Source: Papaver somniferum (Eukaryota; Streptophyta; Magnoliopsida; Ranunculales; Papaveraceae). From it: 64,000 nt of DNA. The translations under genes and the position numbers were made by a program. The stretch lies in NCBI RefSeq assembly GCF_003573695.1, contig NC_039367.1, positions 160,968,542-161,032,541 of the forward strand, read 5' to 3'. Under the pieces are notes generated by a model, which was given only the letters and a program-made list of their open reading frames with translations, was not told the DNA's origin and ran no database searches. Below, one piece after another: positions 22,401-33,093 of this stretch; the stretch's first letter is position 1; the number at the start of each line of letters is the position of its first letter.

Positions 22401-24044
22401 ATGGTTACAAGGGGTAAAAGAGGTATTTTTAAACCCAAAGTCTTTAATACAAAATATGTTCTGTCAGCACATTTTACTTCTAATATACCACCACCAACAC
22501 CTACTTGTTATTCTAAGGAAATAAAAATACCTCAATGGAAACAATCTATGGAAGAAGAACATACAGCACTTAAGGATGCAGGAACATATACACTTGTTGC
22601 ACCAGATCCATCCTATAATGTTGTAGGCTGTAAGTGGGTCTTTAGAATCAAATATAAGGCTGATGGTTCTTTAGATAAATGTAAATCTAGACTGGTTGCC
22701 AAAGTTTTTCATCAACAAGAAGGAATTGACTATACAGAAACTTTCAGTCCTGTAGCTAAACCAACAACCATTAGACTCATAATTTCATTGGCAGTTCACT
22801 TCAACTGGGTTATGAAACAATTGGATGTTAGTAATGCTTTTTTACATGGGGATTTAGCTGAAGATGTCTATATGCAACAACCTCCAGGCTTTGTTGATCA
22901 AACAAAACCACATTATGTATGTAAACTACATAAATCTATATATGGTCTGAAGCAAGCTCCCAGAGCTTGGTATGATAAATTGTTACAAATTCTTCTTACT
23001 CATGACTTCAAACCTTCATTAGCAGATGCTTCCTTATTTGTTCAAAAGTTTGGCTCAAGGATTACAGTACTTATGGTTTATGTAGATGACATTATTATCA
23101 CTGGGAATTCAACTGAATATATTTCTCAGTTTATCAATCATCTTAAGGCATACTTCCCTATCAAAGACTTGGGTTCTCTTCATTATTTTCTTGGTCTTCA
23201 GGTGAAAAGAAATTCAGAAAATCTCTTTCTTAGTCAAACTAAGTATGCATTGGACTTATTGGAGAAATTTAATATGACTGGTGCTAAGCCCTGCAATACA
23301 CCAGTCTCACTGTCTATTTCACTCACTGCTTCAGCTGGTATCCCATTAGAAGATCCAAGTGAATACAGATCATTAGTAGGTGCTCTACAATATCTTACTT
23401 GGACAAGACCTGAAATTGGTTTTGCAGTAAATCAGGTGTGTCTTTATATGCAGGCTCCTACTGATCAACATTTTATAGCAGCCAAGAGAATTCTAAGATA
23501 CATCAAAGGCACTTTAGACTATGGAATACTGTTTTCCAAAGGACTTCTTACTTTACATGGATTCAGTGATGCTGACTGGGCAGGATCAATTGATACAAGA
23601 AGATCTACAAGAGGTTTTTGTATATTTTTTGGTCCTAATCCAATTTCTTGGTCTAGCAAAAGACAAGGTAGTGTCTCAAGAAGTTCCACTGAATCAGAAT
23701 ACAGGTCTCTAGCCAACACAACAGCAGAAATTGTTTGGGTTTGTCAGCTACTTAAGGATCTTCATCTCTTACTTCCTGCTCCACCATTGATATCCTGTGA
23801 CAATCAAAGTGCAGTCTCTTTGTCATCTAATCCAGTATTTCACAGTAAAATGAAACATCTGGCCATTGACTATCATTTTGTCAGAGAACTTGTTCAGAAC
23901 AAAAACATTCAGGTCACATATATTTCCACTTGGGATCAAATTGCAGACATTCTCACCAAGGGTCTGGCAGGGCCACGATTTTCTACACTCAGAGACAAGC
24001 TAAAGGTTCTCTCTAGTCATAACCTCCAGCTTGAGGGGGGCTAA
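22401..24044 (+). CDS. Copia reverse transcriptase-RNase H open frame
   Basis: 547 codons from the first ATG, but the frame is open from about 22173 and continues the integrase C-terminal linker, so this ATG is probably not a natural start. Reverse transcriptase spans roughly residues 20-270: WK-SMEEEH, CKWVFRIKYK, QLDVSNAFLHGDL, and catalytic YVDD at 227-230. RNase H has FSDADW with Asp390 and STESEY with Glu431. The C-terminus carries ADILTKGL, typical of Copia ends. The stop overlaps the first bases of the 3' LTR. One reading-frame break separates it from Gag-integrase; no other damage is seen. Confidence 0.93.
   Translation: MVTRGKRGIFKPKVFNTKYVLSAHFTSNIPPPTPTCYSKEIKIPQWKQSMEEEHTALKDAGTYTLVAPDPSYNVVGCKWVFRIKYKADGSLDKCKSRLVAKVFHQQEGIDYTETFSPVAKPTTIRLIISLAVHFNWVMKQLDVSNAFLHGDLAEDVYMQQPPGFVDQTKPHYVCKLHKSIYGLKQAPRAWYDKLLQILLTHDFKPSLADASLFVQKFGSRITVLMVYVDDIIITGNSTEYISQFINHLKAYFPIKDLGSLHYFLGLQVKRNSENLFLSQTKYALDLLEKFNMTGAKPCNTPVSLSISLTASAGIPLEDPSEYRSLVGALQYLTWTRPEIGFAVNQVCLYMQAPTDQHFIAAKRILRYIKGTLDYGILFSKGLLTLHGFSDADWAGSIDTRRSTRGFCIFFGPNPISWSSKRQGSVSRSSTESEYRSLANTTAEIVWVCQLLKDLHLLLPAPPLISCDNQSAVSLSSNPVFHSKMKHLAIDYHFVRELVQNKNIQVTYISTWDQIADILTKGLAGPRFSTLRDKLKVLSSHNLQLEGG
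24029..24041 (+). promoter_or_regulatory. Polypurine tract of the young Copia element
   Basis: GCTTGAGGGGGGC lies immediately before the 3' LTR start at 24042, in the standard position for plus-strand priming. It overlaps the last codons of the polyprotein. Confidence 0.85.
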
Positions 24045-24252
24045 TAGCTGAGAATCTCTTTGAGTTCTCACGTGTAGCAGAGTGTGTGAGAAATGCCTCT
24101 TATTGGCTAAGTATGAGTTGTTCACAGCCTGTCATGTTAGGACAGCTCTTATCTTGATTTTCAGAACTTGTATAAATGCAAGACTGCATTGCTTTAATTG
24201 TGTAAGAAAGAAATTAGACTTTTGTCTTTCAATCAATGATATAATACTACTA
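24042..24252 (+). repeat. 3' LTR of the young Copia element
   Basis: 211 bp, one mismatch against 19546-19756, followed by the right AATAT target copy at 24253-24257. Confidence 0.93.
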
Positions 24253-24415
24253 AATATACTTCAACTTCACTCTAAACATCAGTTTCAAAATTACAAGTAT
24301 CTCCAAAGAACTTCTTAGCTTTGTGGTTTTCCAAGACAAGTTTAGAGTTTTGATGCATTCTGCTAACATTGGCGCTAAGTTTGTCGACTTTGGGATAGAG
24401 AAAGAAAGAAAATGA

Positions 24416-24615
24416 CACTACAAAATAAAAGCCCTCTTGGGACGGCCAAAAAATGTCCCAAGAGATATTAGGGACGGTTTATGTACCGTCTCCTGTTCCA
24501 CCGTGACTAATACTATGACTATTAGGGACGGTCGGACCATCACCGTCCCAAATATCCTTTTTTAGGGACGGTTTTTTCAAAACAGCCGTTCCTAAAAGCT
24601 ACTTGTCCTGTAGTG
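24416..24615. mobile_element. Miniature CACTA-like element, copy A
   Basis: Begins CACTACA and ends TGTAGTG, flanked by a TGA triplet on both sides (24413-24415, 24616-24618). These are the terminal motif and 3-bp duplication of CACTA (En/Spm) elements. The whole 200 bp is packed with GGGACGG and its complement in both orientations, resembling CACTA subterminal transposase-binding repeats. There is no coding sequence. Confidence 0.82.
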
Positions 24616-24809
24616 TGATCATAATTTTGAACTACGTAACAAAACAACTGAATTACAAAATTGAAAAATTGGTATCATCAAATCAAAATGAAACCAAAAT
24701 ACATGATAATGGGCGACTCTTTAATCTATTAATCGGAGTTTCTATCAAGCACCAAGTTATTTTTCCAAACTAAATATCCGTAACGGACTAACAACAAATA
24801 ATGTCCAGA

Positions 24810-25128
24810 AATTCCAAGAAAACTAACAATATGATTACAATTATAAAATCATAAGTTACTTTGTCTTACAGATATATATATCTCAACAAAGTTCCAGACG
24901 TGGCATATAGATGGCTTGAAGATCTACTTGCTAACTTTACAAACATGGTGGTCTGCAAGCATAAAATGGAGAAAGGAAAGAGAATATCTGAATTCTGAGT
25001 AAGTATCACATACAACAAACACAAATTTGATTTGAGAGGAAACGTCATTATGACCGACAATTATTTGAAGATCTGTGAGATTCCTCCTCTTTTATAATTG
25101 TAATCGTATTGTTAGTTTTCTTGGAATT
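24810..25128. repeat. 39-bp inverted repeat pair, copy A
   Basis: Arms at 24810-24848 and 25090-25128 are reverse complements with one mismatch, separated by 241 bp. The arms start AATTCCAAGAAAACTAACAA. No target-site duplication is evident, so a MITE is possible but not shown. A 25-bp direct repeat (TATTAGGGATGGAATGAATAAATC type) follows at ~25130 and ~25196. Confidence 0.75.
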
Positions 25129-26487
25129 ATTAGGGATGGAATGAATAAATCTTCACTCAAACTGCCATTCTCTACTCTAAATCTTCTACTGAAATATTAG
25201 GGATGGAATGAATAAATCTTCTCTAACCGGATTGGATTGACGGGGTACGAAATATTAAAGGTCAGCTCAATTGCTCGAAGATGCCCAACCTTTACAGAAA
25301 ACTGGATACAAAACAAATGACACCCATACATGTAATAGTCTGAAACCTATCTCTGGGAATCATAATCCTGTTAAGGCCTGAATGCAAACCCAATTATATC
25401 TCACTCTTGATTCCAGGCCACCCAATTCAACATGATACAACCATTCTGTGTCAGCTTTTCCTAGAAATATTGAATGATTTATTTAAGTCATTTAGACTTT
25501 CTTGTTAACAAATTTGTTATTATAACTTATCTAATGAAATAAGGGTATTACACCACTGCAAGGATACAGTTGAAGGAAATGATCTCGTGGTGAGTGGGAC
25601 GAAGCCCATGGACAAAACTAAGTTGAGCACTCGTTTAAAACGAAAACAAGCGTAGCAGGACGAACCAAGAGTGACTACTGTAGTATATCTTGATCTAGAG
25701 TGAACGAAAATTCCATGTAAGAGAAGACTTGATGTGGGAGCCTATATAAGTAGTAAATATACTTCTACTATCGCACTTAAACTCTTTTCTCGCACTTATG
25801 CAATATATTGCAGTTCAAACAAAGTTGTATTCGGAAATTATATGCCTAGTGGCTAGTGCAATAGCATGGAAGGAGCACTGGTATTTAAAAGAAGTATAGG
25901 GATTGCTAATTGAAATGTAAGAAACAGCAAGAAGCTTGGGTACTTAAAAGATGAGCTACAAGTCTACAACAGTATATACTATACCCCTTCTACAGATGCA
26001 GATCCAATTTAAAGACTGCGACAAGAAGAATACATAAGAGCTCATAAGAGAGAAATATAAAGAGGGGAACTTCGGAAGACTAAAGGCAAAGTGCAACAAC
26101 ACATACATTAGCAGCTCTAAATAACCCAATTTCACTCGCATATTTTAGTAGTTGAACCAAGAAACAATCACTCGCATACAATAATTGAATCACATATCGT
26201 GTCTGCAGCCCATGGGAAGTAAACTAAGATTGACTCCGGAAACAGAACAAATTCAGCAACAGAATAGACTTTTCTTACAAATTACAGCCCAAAGAGTTGA
26301 TCGCTGTCAATGCCACTTTCCAAGAAATGCACGATTAAACAAATTTGCATTGTGTACCCTGAAATTTCAAAGTTACATGTACAAACACTACCCGACTAAT
26401 ACAACGTCAAAATTCTTCCATCACTAGAACCAAATTACATACTCTATCCCAATCCTATTGCCTAATGACTTCTTCAGGTAGTGAGTA

Positions 26488-26900
26488 TAGAGGGCCCCTT
26501 TAGAGGGGGGAAACTGTCCAATTTAGATGATGTTATAGAGTTTTTCACGCAGATTAAGAAATATCAAAGAGAGTAATTGTTTTTTCCAAATATGTCCATA
26601 TTAATATCTTCCTAAAAATTTATATCTCCTAGTTTTTTATTTATGGATTCTAGTATAAATTATGAATCCCCATTTAATTCCACTTGGGATTGACCAGATA
26701 TCCTAAGATAATAGAGAATAAATTTAAAATCTTAAATTAGATTAATTATCTCTCACTGATAATAAAGACAGTGAATGTTATGTTGTGATCCCAAAGCAGG
26801 GGTAAATCAGTGAGAATTTAGAGAAAACAGCTAAACTCTTATCTATTTTGGAACATACAAAAAAAACTCTAAAACATCATCTAAAGTGGAACGGAGGGAG
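26488..26900. mobile_element. Stowaway-like MITE, copy A
   Basis: The right end is GTGGAACGGAGGGAG followed by TA, the classic Stowaway (Tc1/mariner) terminus. An inner inverted repeat, ATTTAGATGATGTTATAGAG at ~26521 and its near complement at ~26868-26887, extends the right arm. The left end should read CTCCCTCCGTTCC but is instead GAGGGCCCCTTTAGAGGGGG, so it has been altered. TA is present at 26486-26487. No coding capacity. Confidence 0.65.
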
Positions 26901-26902
26901 TA

Positions 26903-29429
26903 TATGAAAAAGATGAGATCTTAAAATTTCTACAGATGTATCATTTCTAACAGTTTCTAGCTAATTGTAACAGTTGTAGCACATCAATGGCGCAAACTCA
27001 TGTAATACCCATTTCAACAGCTTCTATAGTATATCTCCAGCTGATTGGTTTATAGTCATTGGGACAAAAAACACAAGTGATCTGATTTGTAGATCAAGGA
27101 GGAACCCTGGACAGAGAAACCAAAATATGAATGAATGGGAAAATTGTGGGATAAAACCATCAAAATATCAAACAAAATCATAATTTTACAGATCTTACCA
27201 GAGGGAAACATCCAAGATCCGTTGGTGCAGCCCACATAATGGTTAGGAAGCAATAAACAACATAGATTTGAGAGGAAAATTCATTATGAGAATTTCAAAC
27301 ATCCATGGCTTTCTTTCTTTGATCTCCAAGCTATGTGTAAACCGTAACTGCTTTCATCATAAACCTCAATCTGATTCTGGAAACAGCATGAAAAACTCTG
27401 TTAGGTGGTTTGTCCCTCAACGCCGCCTCTTCACTCACACTGCTAATCTCCACTCTCCTCTCTTCAGCACAATAAAATTCTAGGGCTTAGTTGATTTAGA
27501 TATAAGTAAAGTACTTTGATTTCCTAAAATGTCCTTGAACCAATGTTACAGGCTTACGGCCCAATGTGCAGGCCCGGTTATTACTAAAATCTATATTCTA
27601 CTGACTACTGTGTTATATTGAGTGAGACAGGAACTGATATATGGCATATGCGATGAAACACGTAATGTAAAAAAATTATATTGGTGCCTAAATTTGACTT
27701 GGGAGTGTATAGTAAAGTAGAATTAAGTCCTAAAGAATCACAAACTGTGGATAGATTTGGAACTGGTAGTAACTTCCACCGAAATAACAAAATTGCAACA
27801 TTAGTGGTAATTTACAGGCATTATCATCACTTGGATTTGTTTAATATGATTAGAGGTCTCTATTTATTAACATGGATCGATAAACTAGTGACATAGTCAA
27901 ATGATGTTACAATAGTTTCAATCATAAGTTACTAAACATCATATAAGACTGAAACGTCCCATCCACTAAGAAGACGAATCAAATGCATAGCATTGTGAAT
28001 GGACTTTATCTTTCACAAAATATCGGTATACATATATTCAGATAAGATAATTACGAGTACTAGATTCCGCAAAATTCACTATCACAGTGAAGAATAACAA
28101 ACTAAACAAAAAACTTCACCTGCAGGGACTTACTCTAATCTGCTGCTCCAGGTGTATAAACCATGAGACAACCGCATCATCATGGTATTCCATTCCATTC
28201 CATCAATACATTCCTCTGCTGTTAATAAGAACACAGCCAGAATGCCATCTCATCCTAGCTATTTATAGACATGTAATCTGATCAAAGGACTCTCCGCACA
28301 ACAAGGAGTAAAAACCATCTCATCCTAGCAGAGTTTACTATTCTAAAAGAGAGCCCATTACAGTCCTTTTAACACACTATGCACCTTTACATGCAATTGC
28401 AATTGCTTGAACATTTTCTCAAAATAAGTTAGTCAAACTATGGTTTAGACATATTGAATGAGGCAACAGACAGAGAGACGAAGGCTGAGAAAGACAATAA
28501 GCTAGAATGCATGCCAACTTAGTCAGAATTAACTACGAAATTTTGCCGGATAGTGCTATGTATTCAGATGTGCTATGTATTCAGATGGTTCCCAAAAGCT
28601 TAAAGAACATTGCCGAAGGACTGCTCAATGAGATTCATCTTTACTATATTTTAACAAAAAAAGCCAAAAATCTTTTGTTGCCTAAAATCTGAATTTCGAC
28701 TCCATAACTCAATAGTCTCAATTCTCTTTGCAATTTCTACCACACTCCCACGGACCAAGTAAAAAACTAAAAATGGGAATGTCTCCGCAACAAAAAAAAT
28801 AGAAAAACGAAAGAAAGATGGATGTACCAATTCGGGTGTGAATAGCATCAAGATATAGATGATTGGCTACTTAAAAAAATTCATCTGCACCAACGTTAAT
28901 TTTCTATACAGATTATCAATTTACATCTCCAAAAAAATAAAATAATAAATTACAAATAAATATCATGAAATTACTGCAGATTAAATTTTGGATGTAAGCT
29001 TGACAGGTTCTCAATTCTCCAACCGATCTATCTTAGATTTACCCGGTTCTTATCTTTGTGTTATTCCTTAGTTGGATCTAGGATTGGTTTTTTCTCTACT
29101 GTTGATCTAAAATTTCGAGAGTATGTGGAGACGATACACATAACTTTGCATCTCCCAGGTAGTAACTTTCCATCATAATCCCCATCTGATTTGGTAACCC
29201 CCAGATTCTAATCAGCAGAGCTCCGGTCCACTTGTTTTTTCCCTGAACACCCCCTCCTCACCCACACTGCTAGTCTAGACTCTACTCCCCTCTCACTCTC
29301 TGTCTAGCCAGGGTTTGTTTCAATTATACTAAGAGGTAAGTTGTGTGAATTACCAAAATGTCCGTAAACTATGTCCACGGATATTTAGTTTGGCCCAGTG
29401 CGAAGGCTCCTTATTGCATCTGCATACAG
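26903..29429. other. Copy A stretch without a recognised gene
   Basis: Short open frames only. Two similar segments, ~27360-27600 and ~29190-29410, share a CT-rich CTCACACTGCTA tract, an AAAATGTCC block and a GGCCCA(A/G)TG block in the same order, suggesting an old duplicated element end or leader. An 18-bp direct duplication (TGCTATGTATTCAGATG) lies at ~28555-28590. Equivalent sequence occurs in B (~41917-44445) and C (~56940-59471). Confidence 0.35.
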
Positions 29430-30060
29430 CCTAATATGAAAATGCACAACAATTGCGCTTTATCAGTAACTTGGCCAAGGTTAGATATGCGGGACACATG
29501 TCTGAGTTGCAACTAGACAATGGCATGTGCCAAACAGGATTTGGACATGGCCAATGATGCGAGATTAGCATCAAGAGATGCCAAATGAGTTTGACAAATA
29601 AACTGTATGGATGTGACGTGCAGGCATGCAAGCAAGACTTGCATTAGAACACTTGCATCAATGCGAGAATGATGCTCAACAATGTTTGCGGGAGTTTGGT
29701 TGGCAGACGCAATTATTGTGCAAGAAGGATGGATGACATGTGGCGGGCACATGGCATTGACGGATTCGAGTTGGTTACACGGAAGTTGTTTTACTTTATG
29801 CATTTCTAAGGGTAGGAACTGTTTGGTTCGCTTTAGGAAAGGAGTTGGGCAAGTTAGCACAATTGCCTAACCGCCATATGTAAAGTAAATCCGTAATTGT
29901 CTGACAGTTACTTGTAGATAGCTTTTGTAAGCCTATATAAGCCTGATCTTGTGAAGGGATTGGGTTATCCGTAACAAGAAGAGTGTGTAACCCTAAGTGT
30001 GCAATAAATAAAAGGCTCCAGACTAGTTTAAAGTTAAGTTCTATTGGTGCATTTGTCCCT
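29430..30060 (+). promoter_or_regulatory. LTR-like promoter region, copy A
   Basis: CTATATAAGCC (~29932-29942) resembles a TATA box. About 65 bases further, AATAAATAAAAG (~30003) resembles a polyadenylation signal, the compact layout of an LTR U3-R-U5. The ends could not be fixed and no second copy flanks coding sequence, so a solo LTR is only a suggestion. The 115-codon minus-strand frame inside (29513-29860) matches nothing I recognise. Confidence 0.35.
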
Positions 30061-31932
30061 TTGTTTGGCTTACTGTTTATGCATCAAATGGAGTGTGTGC
30101 ATTTGGTTGAAGGCTTGAAAGATTTGTGAGCAGAACCTCTATTTAGTATGGATTGAATAGAGATTTAGTCAAGAAGTGGAAGTATTGGCTAAGTGCTACC
30201 TGGCTGAAATTGTGTTGTGGAGCATAGTTGCCATTGTCAAGGTTGGTTGTTGCATTTGGGTGTTGCGGACAGTGACATTTATTATGGTTGGTATGTTTTT
30301 ATATTATCCAATCGATTTTTATTTTTTTTGGGAGTGATATAATTTTTATGGTTAAGCTATATTTACTAGCTAAGTATGGATGGTTCAGTGTGCCATTGTA
30401 GTGCATGCACCAGTAGCTTATTTCGTTTTTGTTCACTTGAGTAGGATAAGTATACGCAAGCAAGATCATGGAGAGCGAAAGCTTCCTCTGTAGTACCGAG
30501 GGAGTCTGTTCTTCTAACTGCTTATCCTTATTTAATTAGTAGTAGATGAAACTACTGTGATCCTGTTTTGACATGTTTGTTGCAATATACGAGTTCACCC
30601 ATATAATTGATTTGCAAAGCTTGTCTATGATAATCAGTATCTGACATTAATTTAGTTGCATCTGTCTAAAATAACATGTAGTTGTATTGACCAGGTGACA
30701 TTTTAGAGTTACTGTTATGTTGATGAGTGTATTAACTTAGAACGCAATTGTTGAATCCATAAACTTTTCTTGAGCTAAAATCGGTTTTCTAACCTTTGCT
30801 TGAACCAACTTATCAAAACAGAATAAACATGAATATTACAAATTTGATATTGATGCGTACCAATGGATGGAACCACAACAGTTTTCTTTGTTCAACAACT
30901 ATATAAACTTGCTTTTGAATCTTCTCATTAAAATGATGTTTGCTTTTGAGTCTTCTCATTAAAATGATGTATAAACGACTTTGATAGAGAAAGGTTGAGA
31001 TTCAGGAGCACATAAAATCGAGTTACACACATCAACTCACAACCTCAAAAAAAGGAAACCAAGGAGGTGGACTCATGCATTCATCCTTTAAAAAAAGTCA
31101 CAACCTAGCTGGCCCAAAATTTTGCGAACATTGCTTCTTTATAAGATTCAGTCTTATGGTACTATGGACCTGGTACATGATAAACTCTCTCTCTTGAGCC
31201 GCTCTGCAATGTCATCGTGACGTTTGCTCCTAGGTCCTTGTTCATGTACATGCTCACTGAAATTATGTACCTGAGATTCAACCTTACTAGCTTTCAACAA
31301 TTTCTTTCTCTCATCGTGATGACTCTTACCAGTTATATCATTTACAGTTTTGTTACTTCTCACTAAATTTCCTACAACAGTTATAACAGAATTGGAATTT
31401 AACACAATTGGCTACAAGCATTACTTAGACATCTCTGAATTAAACAGCAAATAACTCATCGAGCATTACATAAAGAATTTTCAATTTCAGTTTCAGTACC
31501 ACAAACCCACCCATTTCTCAAACTCTCAAAAAGGAAAAGTCACAAAATACCAATATTTTTTCACTAAACAAGTTCACCAGAGTACCATAACCAAATTTCT
31601 GTTACCATAAAACACCATCACAAAATTGAAATTCCTACAACCCCCACAACCTTTATACATCAAAACCAAAAAGTTCCCTGAAACAAAAACAACACCGTCT
31701 GACACAACATCCACAACAAAAGAAACTTGCCCTCATATGCACCAACACTAAAAGGAGTAGAAGGAAGGAAAATTATCAGAAAAGTTGTTTGATTAAAAAC
31801 TTGTTGATCGTCCTCAAGATCTATGCACAGCTTGAGAAACTATCCTTTTCTGATAAATCTGAAGAGATTACAAAAATCTTCCTCATCAGTATCCCATCCC
31901 TCCTCCTCATACTGCTCACTGTCATCGCTATT
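30061..31932. other. Copy A stretch with one unassigned charged minus-strand frame
   Basis: A ~30-bp direct duplication (CTTCTCATTAAAATGATGT core) occurs at ~30910-30970. On the minus strand 31154-31405 encodes 83 residues, many of them charged (HHDERKKLLK, SKRHDDIAERLKRESLS). The upstream part of the frame is lost in B and C because of one extra T in a T run (near 46365 in B). It lies downstream of the acidic-protein ORF on the same strand and might be a further exon, but no splice evidence decides this. Confidence 0.3.
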
Positions 31933-32587
31933 TCATGGAGCCGGAGAAGTTCCACTAGAATACGAAGAATCCTCATTGCTATCTTCTCCATCTTCTTCCT
32001 CTTCTTCAGTATCCTCCTCATCGTACTTGGCACATATCATCCTTATGTCCACTCTTCTTGGCTCTCCTTCGTTCATGGTGCGTGAAAGGATTTTGGGATT
32101 GGGAATCTCATACTCAAACCTTCTCCTCAACTTTCCCTCATGATAAGCCTTCATTTTCCGCTTGTCTTCTGCAGCATCAGAATCAAGGTCACTGGTATTT
32201 ACCTCCTCTACATCATACTCAAACCCATCAGAGGACTCATAATCACTTTTTGTTGCGCTTCCATATTTTGGTGCTTTGGCATGTTTCTCCGCCCATTCTT
32301 CTCTTTTCTATCACGTCTTGCAAAGTACTTGGGTAGCCACGCAGCATAAAGAGCATCAATCCTCCTTTCTTCCCTCTGACGAGCAGCTTCTTCTTCCTCC
32401 TCTGACGAATCTGCTCACGAATACGATGATCAATCTCATCTTGAACATCAATTCTTAATTTCTGCAACTCCTCAATGCTTAAAGAAGGAAGAAGCAATTT
32501 GGCTTGTGCATATTCAGGGGATTCTTGTTGTGCAACGGGAAGCTCCTCATCGGCATTCGGTGGATTTTGATCAGATGGATCAGCCAT
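31933..32587 (-). pseudogene. Broken copy of the acidic orphan ORF, copy A
   Basis: Homologous along its length to the 218-codon minus-strand ORF of copies B and C. Compared with them it lacks one C near 32400 and one A near 32303. This breaks the frame after about residue 62 and leaves a 114-codon N-terminal frame (32243-32587) and a 73-codon C-terminal frame (31933-32154). Either this copy has decayed or the two deletions are sequencing errors. The terminal TGA and the following acidic codons are also present here. Confidence 0.7.
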
Positions 32588-33093
32588 TATCTAAAACAAA
32601 TTTCTCTAAACTAAACCTTTCCTCTTCTACAAACCTTTTAGGAAAAAACTACTTTGAAAATGATAATCTCTCGGCTAATCACCCCTTTAAAAAACCAATT
32701 GTGCCTATTCAATTCCATTTATGACGCTTGGTTAACTGTCAAGTCGCTTTGTTTACCACGCCTATTCAAAACCATGCGTATTACTTTCAACCTTTTGATC
32801 ATAATTACCCTATGCATACTTATTTTCAACACCTAAAATTCATTATTATTACCTTTACCCTCATTAGAACTGTCACTAAGGGAGGCACTGGTAGGTCACC
32901 AAATCTTGTGGCAATATTTGGGGTCTAATTAAAATTTTATGTTTTATGCATATTGGGAATATGCAACACCAGTTGGGAGGCACCATTGAAGTTTGGGCCA
33001 TATTTGCCAGATAGGTTATCTCTACCACATAATCCATTATGCCACTACCATTATGGCTCTTGGCAGCTTTTTCCACTGTACTATTACCCTTTC

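Larger units (their letters stand above)
19546..24252 (+). mobile_element. Young Copia retrotransposon, private to copy A
   Basis: A 4707-bp element with 211-bp LTRs (19546-19756, 24042-24252) that differ at one position, G versus C near base 30 of the LTR. The 5-bp target duplication AATAT is perfect (19541-19545 and 24253-24257). LTR ends are TAATAG and CTACTA rather than the usual TG...CA. A TGGTATCAGA primer-binding site follows the 5' LTR directly, and a G-rich polypurine tract precedes the 3' LTR. Internal order is Gag, protease, integrase, reverse transcriptase, RNase H, as in Copia. The empty site is present in B (39269-39273) and C (54293-54297), so it inserted into copy A after A separated from the lineage of B and C. 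Confidence 0.95.

Noticed and set aside
29513..29860. 115-codon minus-strand frame in an LTR-like region (and copies in B and C)
   Set aside because: No recognisable motif and overlapped by plus-strand frames. Identical retention in three nearly identical units is not evidence of selection.
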